Positions 25,506-34,570 of a stretch of 44,002 nt of DNA are shown in pieces (the first letter of the stretch is position 1; each line of letters starts with the position of its first letter). A program made the translations under genes and the position numbers. This DNA comes from Bacteroidota bacterium (lineage in GTDB: Bacteria > Bacteroidota > Bacteroidia > Bacteroidales > Prolixibacteraceae): positions 1-44,002 of the forward strand of contig JAEYNZ010000064.1 of the NCBI GenBank assembly GCA_023412195.1, in the 5' to 3' direction. Below the pieces are notes generated by a model. The model saw nothing but the letters and a program-made list of their open reading frames with translations. It had not been told where the DNA came from and made no database searches.

Positions 25506-26338
25506 AGGAAGTGGTTTACCTGAACGGTCAGTTTCTGCCAAGAGAAGATGCCCGGATATCACCCGATGACAGAGGCTATATATTTGCCGATGGAGTGTAT
25601 GAGGTTGTGAAATATTATAACGGAAAACCATTCCGCTACACCGATCATTTCTCCCGTTTGAAAAGGAGCCTGAAAGAAGTTCAAATCAATTTTGAAGGTT
25701 TGCCGGGTCTGGAGGAAGTTTTTAAGAAATTGCTGGAAGAAAACGGGCTGACAGCAGATCATGCAGGAGTTTATGTGCAGGTAACACGGGGCATCAATAA
25801 GCGGGTTCATCATTTTCCTTCTGATTTAAGGCCGGGTGTATATGCTTTTTCCTTTGAAATGCCCTCTTATTCCGAAAATCTTCGGAACGGCATCAGTGTT
25901 ATTACCCGGGAAGATATCAGGTGGTTACGTTGCGATATCAAATCTATCTCCTTGCTTCCTAACACTATGTTATATAACCAGGCTGTGGAGGAAGGAGCAG
26001 GTGAATGTATCCTGATCAGGAACGGAAATGTAACTGAAGCCACTCATTCAAGTGTGCTGGCTGTGAAAAACGGTAAGGTAATCACACATCCTCTTTGTAA
26101 TTTGATTTTGCCTGGTATAACCAGGAAAGTAATTTTGGAGATTTGTCATAAATTCAACATTGAAGCAGAAGAGCGTCCTATTACGGAAAAGGAAATGTAT
26201 GAAGTAGATGAGCTGATCATTGCAGGTACAGGCAGTGAAATTACACCGGTGGTTAAAGTCAATGATAAACCTATTGGAAATAAAAAACCGGGTGAAGTTA
26301 CCCGGTTTCTGCAGAATAAATTTTTTGAGCTTGTTTAG
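25502..26338 (+). CDS. dat: D-amino-acid transaminase (class IV PLP aminotransferase)
   Basis: Converts D-alanine plus 2-oxoglutarate to pyruvate plus D-glutamate, or does a related reaction; PLP-dependent fold-type IV, cytoplasmic. The PLP lysine is K147 in 'RCDIKSISLLPN', and 'RGINKRVHHFP' (96-106) is the D-amino-acid transaminase substrate loop. 'GAGECILIRNGNVTEATHS' and 'LPGITRKVILEI' bind the phosphate. The frame is open further upstream (ATG at 25463), but the ATG at 25502, overlapping the nfo stop as ATGA, begins the family sequence 'MKEVVYLNGQFLP' and gives a normal 278 residues. Its stop overlaps that of the convergent tkt gene by three bases. Confidence 0.9.
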   Translation: MKEVVYLNGQFLPREDARISPDDRGYIFADGVYEVVKYYNGKPFRYTDHFSRLKRSLKEVQINFEGLPGLEEVFKKLLEENGLTADHAGVYVQVTRGINKRVHHFPSDLRPGVYAFSFEMPSYSENLRNGISVITREDIRWLRCDIKSISLLPNTMLYNQAVEEGAGECILIRNGNVTEATHSSVLAVKNGKVITHPLCNLILPGITRKVILEICHKFNIEAEERPITEKEMYEVDELIIAGTGSEITPVVKVNDKPIGNKKPGEVTRFLQNKFFELV

Positions 26339-28365
26339 CCCAGCATATCTTTTACCTGGTTGTATACATTTTCACCTGTAAAGCCAAGTTTCTCATCCAG
26401 TACCTTAAACGGAGCAGAATAACCAAATGATTCCAGTCCCCAGGTTTTGCCATTTTCTCCTACCAGTCCTGCAAGAGTAACAGGCAATCCTGCTGTCAGT
26501 CCAAATCGTGGAAGCCCCTTGGGAAGAACAGTTTCCTGGTATTCTTCAGGTTGTTGACGGAAAAGTCCTTCAGAAGGAACAGAAACCACCTGTACCTGAA
26601 TACCGTCGCGTTCGGCCAGCAGGTTTGCACCTGCTACAAGTGTTGCCACTTCTGAACCGCTTGCCACCAGCACTACATCGGGTTTTCCTTCCGGTTTCAT
26701 CACTATATAAGCCCCTTTTTCACTCTGTAATGCCGATTTGTATGGATTGTCTTTTACAGGCAGATCAGGTATATTTTGCCTGGAAAGAATCAGCGCTGTT
26801 GGTGTGGAAGTATTTTCTATAGCCATTTTCCACGCAACAGTGGTTTCATTTGCATCGGCCGGACGCAGAACCAGCATGCTGTTATTGCCACTGTGGTTTT
26901 TAAGTTTCTCCATCAGGCGGATCTGTGCTTCCTGCTCTACCGGCTGATGTGTGGGTCCATCCTCACCCACTCGGAAAGCATCATGCGTCCATACATAAAT
27001 GACAGGGAGCTCCATCAGAGCAGCCAATCTGACTGCTGGTTTCATATAATCGGAGAAAACGAAGAAGGTTCCACACACAGGAATAACACCTCCATGCAGG
27101 GCCATACCCGTAGCAATGGCTGCCATTGTTAGTTCGCTTACACCTGCCTGGAAGAAAGAACCTGTGAAATCGTTCTTTTTAAATGCGGTAGTTTTTTTCA
27201 GGAACCCATCGGTTTTGTCTGAATTCGAAAGGTCGGCTGAGGCAACAATGAGGTTCTCTATCTTTCCTGCCATTGCACCCAATACGGTGCCTGATGCAGC
27301 CCTGCTGGCTATCTGTGGTTTTTGTTCAATGGAAGCAAAGTCAAACTCTGGTGCTTTGCCTGAGAAAAACTGATGCCATTTTTTTGCTTGTTCAGGATTA
27401 TTCCTTTCCCAATCAGACTGAGTAGCTTTTTTCTCTGAAGCTGCCTGCGTCAGTTCTTCTTTTCTATTTTCATAAAGTGCCTTAACTTCATCGAAAATGA
27501 CAAAAGGATTTTCAGGATTACCTCCCAGATTAGTTATAGTATCTGAAAATGACGCACCTGCTTCTGAGAGAGGCATTCCATGGGTTGAAGTCTGGCGCTC
27601 GAAGCTGTCACCTGATTGTGTGACTGCACCCTTGCCCATAATGGTTTTTCCGATGATCAGGGTTGGTTTTTCCTGTTCACGGGTTGCATTTTTGAGAGCA
27701 CCCCTTATTTCATCAGGATCATTGCCATCGATGATTACAACATTCCATCCCCATGCTTCATATTTTTTTGCAGTATCTTCACAAGTAACCTCATCTGTTT
27801 TGGTCGAAAGTTGTATGTCATTCGAATCGTAGAACATGATAAGATTGTTCAATCCCAGATTTCCTGCAATGCGGCCTGCACCTTGTGAAATCTCTTCCTG
27901 TATTCCTCCATCCGAAATAAAGGTATAAATCTTATGAGCCATCCAGTCACCAAAGCGGGCAGAAAGAAACTTTTCAGCTATTGCTGCTCCCACTGCCATT
28001 GTATGGCCTTGCCCCAGCGGACCGGAAGTATTCTCCACACCCCTGCCAAGATCCCTTTCAGGATGTCCTGGTGTAACACTTCCCCATTGCCTGAAATTTG
28101 AAAGATCATCCATGGAATAATACCCAGCAAGTGCCAGAATAGAGTACAGCATGGGCGACATGTGCCCGGGGTCAAGAAAGAAACGGTCACGGTTGGGCCA
28201 TTTTAAATCAGTAGGATCATAGTTTAAAAACTCTGAGTAAAGAATGTGGATAAAATCGGCTCCGCCCATGGCTCCTCCGGGATGTCCAGACTTTGCCTTT
28301 TCTACCATTGATGCAGATAAAATACGAATGTTGTTAGCTGCTTTGGTCTCAATTCGAATGCTCAT
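26335..28365 (-). CDS. tkt: Transketolase
   Basis: ThDP-dependent transketolase of the non-oxidative pentose phosphate pathway; 676 residues, full length. Signatures: 'KAKSGHPGGAMGGADF' (about 23-38), 'SVTPGHPERDLGRGVENTS', 'GPLGQGHTMAVGAAIAEK', the C-terminal 'THDAFRVGEDGPTHQPVEQ' with the catalytic His, and 'VLVASGSEVATL'. A single full-length chain is the usual bacterial form. It is downstream of serA on the same strand, but the hairpin at 28411-28428 separates them. It is convergent with the transaminase gene with overlapping stop codons. Confidence 0.96.
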   Translation of the reverse strand: MSIRIETKAANNIRILSASMVEKAKSGHPGGAMGGADFIHILYSEFLNYDPTDLKWPNRDRFFLDPGHMSPMLYSILALAGYYSMDDLSNFRQWGSVTPGHPERDLGRGVENTSGPLGQGHTMAVGAAIAEKFLSARFGDWMAHKIYTFISDGGIQEEISQGAGRIAGNLGLNNLIMFYDSNDIQLSTKTDEVTCEDTAKKYEAWGWNVVIIDGNDPDEIRGALKNATREQEKPTLIIGKTIMGKGAVTQSGDSFERQTSTHGMPLSEAGASFSDTITNLGGNPENPFVIFDEVKALYENRKEELTQAASEKKATQSDWERNNPEQAKKWHQFFSGKAPEFDFASIEQKPQIASRAASGTVLGAMAGKIENLIVASADLSNSDKTDGFLKKTTAFKKNDFTGSFFQAGVSELTMAAIATGMALHGGVIPVCGTFFVFSDYMKPAVRLAALMELPVIYVWTHDAFRVGEDGPTHQPVEQEAQIRLMEKLKNHSGNNSMLVLRPADANETTVAWKMAIENTSTPTALILSRQNIPDLPVKDNPYKSALQSEKGAYIVMKPEGKPDVVLVASGSEVATLVAGANLLAERDGIQVQVVSVPSEGLFRQQPEEYQETVLPKGLPRFGLTAGLPVTLAGLVGENGKTWGLESFGYSAPFKVLDEKLGFTGENVYNQVKDMLG

Positions 28366-28400
28366 ATTATTTGTATATATTCAATTTTATGGAAAATTTC

Positions 28401-28428
28401 AAAAATATTGAATCCCTTGTCAGGGATT
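28401..28428 (-). terminator. Terminator between serA and tkt
   Basis: AATCCCT (28411-28417) and AGGGATT (28422-28428) form a perfect 7-bp stem with a four-base loop. On the minus strand it is followed by CAATATTTTTG, starting five bases after the serA stop. Confidence 0.65.
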
Positions 28429-28432
28429 GAAG

Positions 28433-29623
28433 TTATTTTTGCTTACCGGGTTCATCCTGTATGATTCTAACCATGAATACACCATTAATTGCTTTTAATT
28501 TTTCAGCCAATCCGGGATTTATTACCGACTGGGTAACATCAATGATGTTGTATGCAATGTTATCACGTTTCTTGTTTAACATGTTGTCAATATTCAGCCC
28601 TTCTGAAGCAAGTACACTGGAAATCTGACTTACCATATTGGGAATATTTTGATTGGCGATGAGAATCCTGTCACCTCCGTTTCTTTCCATATGAGCTTCA
28701 GGGAAATTGACCGAATTTTTAATATTCCCCTCTTCCAGAAATTCCTTAACCTGGTTAACAGCCATAATGGCACAGTTTGTTTCAGATTCCAAAGTTGATG
28801 CACCCAAATGGGGGATGGAAATCACATTTTTCATTTTTAGTGTAGATTCATCCGGAAAATCTGTTACATACCTGGCTACCTTGCCCGATTCAATGGCTTC
28901 TTCAAGAGCAGCATGGTCTACCAATCCTCCGCGTGCGAAGTTCAGTAACCTTACTCCCTTCTTCATCATGCCTAATTTTTCCTTATTGATGTATCCTTTT
29001 GTTTCAGGAGTAAGCGGAATATTCAGGGTTATATAATCAGCCTGGCTCAGCAGTGATTGGATCCCATTAACAAAACTCACCTGGTTGCTTAGCTGAAGGG
29101 CTTGCTTGACTGACATATAGGGATCGTATCCGATTACCTTCATGCCTAAGGACTGTGCTGCATTGGCAACCAAGACACCAATAGCACCTAATCCCACAAC
29201 GGCTAATGTCTTTCCATATATTTCCTGTCCTGCAAAATTGTTCTTACCTTGCTCAATAAGTGCGGGTACTTCATCACCTTTTCCGATTAAGGATTTTGCC
29301 CAAACAATAGATTCAGATATGTTCCTGGATGCAAGCAACAGGCCAGCAATAACCAGTTCCTTAACACCATTGGCATTTGCTCCGGGAGTGTTAAATACCA
29401 CTATTCCCTGTTGAGTGCATTTATCCACCGGAATGTTATTAACTCCCGCGCCTGCACGTGCAATAGCTTTAAGTGTCTGAGGCAACTGCATGTTGTGCAT
29501 ATTAAAACTGCGAAGAATGATTGCATCAGGTGCAGGTATTTCACTGGCTATTTCATAATTGTCAAGTGGAAATAGACTTAACCCTTCGGTATCAATTTTA
29601 TTTAATGTCTGAATTTTGAGCAT
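28433..29623 (-). CDS. serA: D-3-phosphoglycerate dehydrogenase
   Basis: First enzyme of serine synthesis, oxidising 3-phosphoglycerate with NAD+; cytoplasmic. The 396-residue protein has the D-2-hydroxyacid dehydrogenase fold: 'IARAGAGVNNIPVD', the Rossmann motif 'VVGLGAIGVLVANAAQSLG', 'LLNFARGGLVDHAALEEAI' with the active-site Arg, and 'SIPHLGASTLESE' with the catalytic His. The C-terminal ACT domain (about 320-396) should mediate serine feedback. This is the short type without an intervening-substrate-binding domain. It is not beside serC here. Confidence 0.92.
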   Translation of the reverse strand: MLKIQTLNKIDTEGLSLFPLDNYEIASEIPAPDAIILRSFNMHNMQLPQTLKAIARAGAGVNNIPVDKCTQQGIVVFNTPGANANGVKELVIAGLLLASRNISESIVWAKSLIGKGDEVPALIEQGKNNFAGQEIYGKTLAVVGLGAIGVLVANAAQSLGMKVIGYDPYMSVKQALQLSNQVSFVNGIQSLLSQADYITLNIPLTPETKGYINKEKLGMMKKGVRLLNFARGGLVDHAALEEAIESGKVARYVTDFPDESTLKMKNVISIPHLGASTLESETNCAIMAVNQVKEFLEEGNIKNSVNFPEAHMERNGGDRILIANQNIPNMVSQISSVLASEGLNIDNMLNKKRDNIAYNIIDVTQSVINPGLAEKLKAINGVFMVRIIQDEPGKQK

Positions 29624-29740
29624 ATCTTTTAAGTTTATTTTTCTCAGGGATGGATTATGACAAATATCACTTATTTATTTGAAGAATAAATATTGAATCC
29701 ATCTTAACTATTAAATAAAAACAGAAAATTAAGAATTGTA

Positions 29741-30577
29741 TTACTTCAGCCTGACTTTTGCCAATACCGGCAGATGGTCTGAAGGAAAACGATGATCTTT
29801 AAAATCGGAAAGGGCTGCATACTTCAGCACGGAAATTTCACCACGTACAAAAATGTAATCAATGCGGTTACTGCTTAAATCCGCATCAGTTTTAAATCCA
29901 CTGAAGGTTCCTACCGGCCCGTAGGGAGGCTCTTCCGATACTTCGCGGCTGTCTTTCATATATCTTTTTAAGAGGACAACCGGTTCTGTTTCAGGTGTAA
30001 GATTGAAATCTCCGGTTACTATAACAGGCAGGTTTTTATCTTTTGTCATTTCCTGTACCTTTTGCCTGATCAGTGCAGCTGAATTTTTTCGTGCTTCTTT
30101 TCCAACATGGTCGAAGTGGGTATTTAGAAACAGGAATTGCTTACCTGTAACCTTCGATTGAAAATGCCCCCAGGTTACCACCCTGTTTAGAGCTGCATCC
30201 CAACCCTTGCTTGGCTTCTCGGGTGTTTCTGATAGCCAGAAAGTGCCATTTTTCAGCAGAATGAATTCTGATTTCTTATAAAAAACAGGTGAGAATTCGC
30301 CTCCGGTTTCACCATCGTCGCGACCTACACCAAACCATGCATATTCGGGCAATTCTTTTTGGACATCAAGGATCTGGCCATGTAAAGCTTCCTGCAATCC
30401 GAAAATATCAGCTTCATGAAAACGGAGTAGGCCTGTAACCATTTCAATTCTGTTAGGCCATGCATTGATGCCATCATTCGGAGTATTATACCTGATGTTA
30501 AATGAGATGATATTCATTTGTTGCGAAATTACAGTTATGGGGATTAACAGCAATAACATGAAAGATAATTTTTTCAT
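29741..30577 (-). CDS. Exported endonuclease/exonuclease/phosphatase-family hydrolase
   Basis: 278-residue secreted metal-dependent hydrolase of the EEP superfamily. A signal peptide, 'MKKLSFMLLLLIPITVISQQ', is followed by 'ISFNIRYNTPNDGINAW', 'DIFGLQEAL' (metal Glu), 'FLNTHFDHVGKEAR' (catalytic His), 'VIVTGDFNLTPET' (Asp/Asn), 'SNRIDYIFV' and the C-terminal 'FPSDHLPVLAKV' (catalytic Asp-His). All active-site residues are present. Members act on phosphodiesters such as sphingomyelin, inositol phosphates or nucleic acids; the substrate here is unknown. Monocistronic by spacing (117 bp from serA). Confidence 0.87.
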   Translation of the reverse strand: MKKLSFMLLLLIPITVISQQMNIISFNIRYNTPNDGINAWPNRIEMVTGLLRFHEADIFGLQEALHGQILDVQKELPEYAWFGVGRDDGETGGEFSPVFYKKSEFILLKNGTFWLSETPEKPSKGWDAALNRVVTWGHFQSKVTGKQFLFLNTHFDHVGKEARKNSAALIRQKVQEMTKDKNLPVIVTGDFNLTPETEPVVLLKRYMKDSREVSEEPPYGPVGTFSGFKTDADLSSNRIDYIFVRGEISVLKYAALSDFKDHRFPSDHLPVLAKVRLK

Positions 30578-30697
30578 TGTTCTGGTTTTTTAAAATTTAA
30601 TAACCATTTCACCGGCAGGATTATGCTGAACCGGTCACTGCAAAAATATAATAAATATTCAATTGCCCCAGTGCTTCTTGAAATGGTGCATTCATAA

Positions 30698-30725
30698 AAG
30701 TGACCCGTAATAATGCGGGTCACTT
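30698..30725. terminator. Palindromic hairpin, possible bidirectional terminator
   Basis: AAGTGACCCG (30698-30707) and CGGGTCACTT (30716-30725) form a perfect 10-bp stem with an eight-base loop. A-rich flanks on both sides become T-rich on either transcript. It lies about 200 bp past the hydA stop, so it may back up the nearer hairpin. Confidence 0.55.
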
Positions 30726-30875
30726 CAAAAATAAAACTTTACGCAGAAATTAAAACGATCTTTTCATTCCGGATTTTATAATTACAAGAGTACTGATTCC
30801 TGTTTTTGGTAATTAATGTCAATCAAGAAACCCTTTTAGGTATCATGTCGATAAATCACCATTAAACATATAAAG

Positions 30876-30909
30876 GGAAAGATTCTGCCGGTATCTGAAG
30901 AATCTTTCC
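30876..30909 (-). terminator. Terminator hairpin of the hydrogenase operon
   Basis: GGAAAGATTCT (30876-30886) and AGAATCTTTCC (30899-30909) form a perfect 11-bp stem with a 12-base loop, 12 bases past the hydA stop. The T-tract after it on the minus strand is short (CTTTATATG). Confidence 0.65.
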
Positions 30910-30921
30910 GCTTTGAATTAT

Positions 30922-32712
30922 TTAAAAACGCTCTCTTTTGGTATATTTTGTATGCAGCAGATGGTGCGAAAGCTCGCCCAATGGTTCACCAAGAAAATCC
31001 TTATATAGTTTTAGTACCTCAGGATTCTCATGTGATTTCCTTATTGCAAGATTTGCATCTTCTGCATAAATGGCTTCAGCCCTTTTTTGCCGAATCTCGG
31101 GATTTGTAGGAATAGGCTGTCCTCCGCCTCCCAGACAGCCGCCGGGGCATGCCATTATTTCAACAAAATGAAAATCAGTTTCACCTGCTTTTATGGAATC
31201 CATGACCTGTTTTGCATTAATGAGCCCATGGGCAACTGCGCATTTCAATTCCACTCCATCAAGGAAAGCCCATTCCTTAAGTGGGTTTTCTATTTTAATG
31301 GTGGCTTTTCTTACACCTTCCATTCCTCTTACTGCAGTTATATTCAGGTTTTCAAATGGAACTTCCCTGCCGGTAACAAGTTCATAGGCTGTGCGCAGTG
31401 CTGCTTCCATAACACCTCCGGTAGCTCCGAAGATAACACCGGCTCCTGTGGATTCACCCATTAACCTGTCGAATTTTGCAGGTTCCAGCATATCGAAATC
31501 TAGGCCGGCTTGTTTAATAAGTATGGCAAGTTCTCTTGTTGTGAGCACATAATCCACATCACGGTAACCACTGTCATGCATCTCAGGTCTGTGCGCCTCG
31601 AATTTCTTGGCTGTACAGGGCATAATTGAGACTGAAACAATGTTTTCAGGATCCAGGTTTCTTGCCTTTGCATAATAGGTTTTTGCCAAGGCTCCAAACA
31701 TTTGTTGGGGCGATTTACAGGTAGAAAGATTTTCCAGATACTCGGGGTAGAGGTGTTCGATGTACTTAATCCATCCTGGAGAGCAGGATGTTGCCATAGG
31801 CAGCTTAACATTCGGATCTTTGTCTACGAGCACTTTTTTCAATCGGGTAAGCAATTCAGTCCCTTCTTCCATAATGGTAAGGTCAGCTGTAAAGTCGGTG
31901 TCAAGTACAGAGTCAAACCCAAGGCGTTTTAATGCTGCAACCATTTTCCCGGTAACCCGTTCACCAGGTTTCAATCCCATTTCTTCTCCAAGTCCAACTC
32001 GAACTGCAGGTGCAGTCTGAACTACCACATGTTTAACAGGATTAGATAAAGCTTCCCAGACTTCTTCAATGTAATTCTTTTCAACAAGGGCACCTGTTGG
32101 ACAGTGATTTACACATTGTCCGCAATTTGTGCATACTACATCGTTCATAGCTTTTTCAAAGAAGGTCGTAATTTTCATACGGTCTCCCTTGTAGGCCACC
32201 GTGAGGGCATTGACCCCCTGGAGTTCGGCACAGGTTCTTACACAACGCTGGCATCTGATACATTTGCTGTCGTCCTTTATGATGGAGGGCGAAAACATAT
32301 CAATGCTGTACCTTTTCAGCGGTGCAAGTTCAAGAAAATCCTGGGTCATTATTTTATACTCTGAAGCCAGTTCCTGCAATTCGCAATTTCCATTACGGTA
32401 GCATTTTGTACAATCAGCATTGTGCTCTGCAAGCAGGAGTTCAATGATATGTTTTCGGGAGTTTCTGACTTTAAGACTATTGGTAAGAATCTCCATTCCT
32501 TCCTCACATGGTGTTGCACAAGCAGCCGAAAGTCTTTTCTGACCTACCACTTCAACAACGCATACCCTGCAGTTTCCGGCTACGCACAAATCTTTATGGT
32601 AGCATAAGGTAGGAATTTTTATCCCTGCTGCTTCGGCAGCTTCAATAATGGTTTTCCCTTTCTCCAGTTGAACAGGATATCCATTGATTGTTATATTTAC
32701 TTTTTTTTCCAT
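30922..32712 (-). CDS. hydA: [FeFe] hydrogenase catalytic subunit HydA/HndD
   Basis: Catalytic subunit of a trimeric NADH-linked [FeFe] hydrogenase; makes or oxidises H2 in the cytoplasm. Domains: plant-type [2Fe-2S] ferredoxin (C37, C48, C51, C65); His-ligated [4Fe-4S] (H97, C101, C104, C110); two [4Fe-4S] clusters (C151, C154, C157, C161 and C194, C197, C200, C204); then the H-cluster domain. L1 is 'ATSCSPGWIKYIE' (C310, S311), L2 'MPCTAKKFE' (C366, E372) and L3 'MACPGGCLGGGGQP' (C522, C526). The small-subunit-like tail ends 'HHLLHTKYTKRERF'. All four H-cluster cysteines are present, but the L1 proton-relay position, usually Cys, is Ser311. It is last in the hydC-hydB-hydA operon, 19 bp after hydB. 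The maturases HydE, HydF and HydG are not in the window. Confidence 0.95.
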   Translation of the reverse strand: MEKKVNITINGYPVQLEKGKTIIEAAEAAGIKIPTLCYHKDLCVAGNCRVCVVEVVGQKRLSAACATPCEEGMEILTNSLKVRNSRKHIIELLLAEHNADCTKCYRNGNCELQELASEYKIMTQDFLELAPLKRYSIDMFSPSIIKDDSKCIRCQRCVRTCAELQGVNALTVAYKGDRMKITTFFEKAMNDVVCTNCGQCVNHCPTGALVEKNYIEEVWEALSNPVKHVVVQTAPAVRVGLGEEMGLKPGERVTGKMVAALKRLGFDSVLDTDFTADLTIMEEGTELLTRLKKVLVDKDPNVKLPMATSCSPGWIKYIEHLYPEYLENLSTCKSPQQMFGALAKTYYAKARNLDPENIVSVSIMPCTAKKFEAHRPEMHDSGYRDVDYVLTTRELAILIKQAGLDFDMLEPAKFDRLMGESTGAGVIFGATGGVMEAALRTAYELVTGREVPFENLNITAVRGMEGVRKATIKIENPLKEWAFLDGVELKCAVAHGLINAKQVMDSIKAGETDFHFVEIMACPGGCLGGGGQPIPTNPEIRQKRAEAIYAEDANLAIRKSHENPEVLKLYKDFLGEPLGELSHHLLHTKYTKRERF

Positions 32713-32731
32713 TGATTCAGAATTTGGTAGT

Positions 32732-33916
32732 TTAATAAATCATCTCTTCACGGAAGTTTTCAACAATGGAAGAGAAAGAGTTGGCCACAGATTGCCCTAA
32801 CCCGCACTTTGCAGTAAGCTGCATGGTTTCTGTCAGCTTCAGAAGCTTGTTAAGATATGATGCTGGCTTTTCACCTCTTTTAACAGCCTTAATGCCCAAA
32901 AGAAGTTGCTGGCAGCCTACCCTGCACGGGGTGCATTGGCCGCAGCACTCTTCCCTGAAGAATTCAAGATAGTTGTCGAGTACATTAAACATGGAGCGTG
33001 AGCTGTTGAAAAGCATCATTGAACCTCCTGTCGGCAATGATATTCCAACGAGTTTTCCTTCATACCCTATTGCTGTATCCCTGAATTTTTTGCGTGGCAC
33101 CAAAAAGCCTGATGCACCCCCTACCTGCACTGCCTTGGTATCACCATCTCCAAATTCATATACGAAATCCTGAAGGCTCATGCCAAGTTCCAATTCATAG
33201 ATCCCTGGTTTGGGTGTATCTCCTGATACTGAAAATAATTTGGTTCCACGGGAGTATTGTACTCCAAGGTCGTAGAATTTTTTTGCACCGTACTTAAAAA
33301 TCGTGAAAGTATGTACCAGCGTTTCTACGTTATTGATTACAGTAGGCATACCCATGTATCCTGCCTGGGTAGGGAAGGGAGGTTTGTTTCTGGGTTCTCC
33401 CCTCCTGCCTTCCATCGATTCCATCAAGGCTGTTTCTTCACCGCAGATATAAGCCCCGCTACCCATGAAAATTTTAATTTTAAAATCCAGGTTTATTTCC
33501 TTGCAGTAATACTCAAATTCATCAATTGATTTATTGAGTTCCTCTTCCAGAAATTTATATTCACCGCGCAGGTAAATGAAACCTTGTTTTGCTCCTGTAA
33601 CATACCCACAGACAGCCATTGCAGTGAGAACCTTATAGGGTACTTTGGAAAGAATTTCCCTGTCCTTGAAAGTCCCCGGTTCCCCTTCATCGGCATTGCA
33701 TATAACATATTTTACTGGTGCTGTAGCTTCAGATGTCAGCTTCCATTTCAAACCGGTAGGAAACCCTGCTCCGCCACGGCCCTTCAATTCCGAACTTATA
33801 AGTTCATTTATGAGATCTTCCGGTTTTTTCTTTATGGTGGTGGAAAGTACCTTCTCCCAATCGTTTTCATTTCTGAAAATGAAATCCACCCTCTTTAACT
33901 GATATGAATATGCCAT
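32732..33916 (-). CDS. hydB: NuoF-like NAD(H)/FMN subunit of [FeFe] hydrogenase
   Basis: Flavoprotein subunit that exchanges electrons between NAD(H), through FMN, and the iron-sulphur chain. 'LKGRGGAGFPTGLKW' binds NADH, 'CNADEGEPGTFKDRE' and 'GAYICGEETALMESMEGRRG' bind FMN, and 'CCGQCTPCRVGC' with 'KCGLGQS' ligates the N3-type [4Fe-4S] cluster. At 394 residues it is only the NuoF core: the N-terminal [2Fe-2S] domain and the C-terminal two-cluster ferredoxin domain of the longer (about 600-residue) HydB/HndC proteins are missing. It sits 10 bp after hydC and 19 bp before hydA. Confidence 0.93.
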   Translation of the reverse strand: MAYSYQLKRVDFIFRNENDWEKVLSTTIKKKPEDLINELISSELKGRGGAGFPTGLKWKLTSEATAPVKYVICNADEGEPGTFKDREILSKVPYKVLTAMAVCGYVTGAKQGFIYLRGEYKFLEEELNKSIDEFEYYCKEINLDFKIKIFMGSGAYICGEETALMESMEGRRGEPRNKPPFPTQAGYMGMPTVINNVETLVHTFTIFKYGAKKFYDLGVQYSRGTKLFSVSGDTPKPGIYELELGMSLQDFVYEFGDGDTKAVQVGGASGFLVPRKKFRDTAIGYEGKLVGISLPTGGSMMLFNSSRSMFNVLDNYLEFFREECCGQCTPCRVGCQQLLLGIKAVKRGEKPASYLNKLLKLTETMQLTAKCGLGQSVANSFSSIVENFREEMIY

Positions 33917-33926
33917 TGTTTCCGGT

Positions 33927-34397
33927 TTAATTATTTTCCTTCATGTACTTTGAGAGTATTTCCCTGACTTTCTCAGGACTTACCTCCGTATAAACATCAT
34001 CATTGATAAGCATTGCAGGAGCTTTATGGCACCAGCCCAGGCAGTTGGTTTCCAGTAGTGTAAACTTTTTGTCCGGTGTGGTCTCTCCAATTTTAACTTT
34101 CAGCATGTCCTGAATAGCAAAGAGCAGCTGATTTTTTCCTTTCATAGAACAGGTTATTGTTTTACATACCCTTATGATGTATTTTCCTGCAGGCTTGGTT
34201 TCGAGGAAAGAGTAAAATGAAGCTGTCCCAAAAACTTCTGCAGCAGGAATATCCATTTCCCGGGCAATTTCCACCATAGAATATTCAGAAAGGTATTTTT
34301 CCTTCTGGATAACACCCTGCATTACCGGCAGAAGGTTCTCCCGCTTTCGCCCATATTGGTCGGCGAGATCTTTTATTAAGGACTGGATGGGATTCAT
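33927..34397 (-). CDS. hydC: NuoE-like [2Fe-2S] subunit of [FeFe] hydrogenase
   Basis: 156-residue thioredoxin-like [2Fe-2S] protein, homologous to NuoE/HndA. The four cluster cysteines are in 'VCKTITCSMKG' and 'TNCLGWCHKAPAM'. The N-terminal helical half contains 'LLPVMQGVIQKEKYLSE' and 'EVFGTASFYSFL', as in NuoE. It is the first gene of the hydrogenase operon, and the 344-bp region upstream should hold the promoter. Together the three subunits form the minimal HydABC core. Confidence 0.93.
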   Translation of the reverse strand: MNPIQSLIKDLADQYGRKRENLLPVMQGVIQKEKYLSEYSMVEIAREMDIPAAEVFGTASFYSFLETKPAGKYIIRVCKTITCSMKGKNQLLFAIQDMLKVKIGETTPDKKFTLLETNCLGWCHKAPAMLINDDVYTEVSPEKVREILSKYMKENN

Positions 34398-34467
34398 AGA
34401 AAATATTTAAGTTATAAAATGGATTACTTTTATTCGTTATTCATACCTTATTCAGGTAAAGCAACGT

Positions 34468-34488
34468 TTTCAATATGTCAAATTGAAA
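34468..34488. promoter_or_regulatory. Candidate operator TTTCAAT-n7-ATTGAAA
   Basis: Perfect 7-bp inverted repeat with a seven-base spacer, centred about 80 bp upstream of the hydC start. The size suits a dimeric regulator. The regulator is unknown; the sequence does not fit the usual Rex consensus. Confidence 0.4.
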
Positions 34489-34542
34489 TATTCCTTAGCT
34501 ACGCATAAAAATAAGCAGATGATTGATAAAAAACTATGAGTG

Positions 34543-34570
34543 TGTTGCGTAACATGTCTGTTATTCAACA
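34543..34570. promoter_or_regulatory. Candidate operator, 12-bp imperfect inverted repeat
   Basis: TGTTGCGTAACA (34543-34554) and TGTTATTCAACA (34559-34570) match inversely at 10 of 12 positions with a TGTC spacer. It lies about 150 bp from hydC and 170 bp from the plus-strand gene. Confidence 0.4.

Larger units (their letters stand above)
30578..30921. other. Intergenic region with two hairpins
   Basis: 344 bp between the hydrogenase operon end and the EEP gene start. It holds two strong hairpins (30698-30725 and 30876-30909, listed separately) and, nearest the EEP gene, that gene's promoter, which I could not define. No ORF or RNA gene was recognised. Confidence 0.6.
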
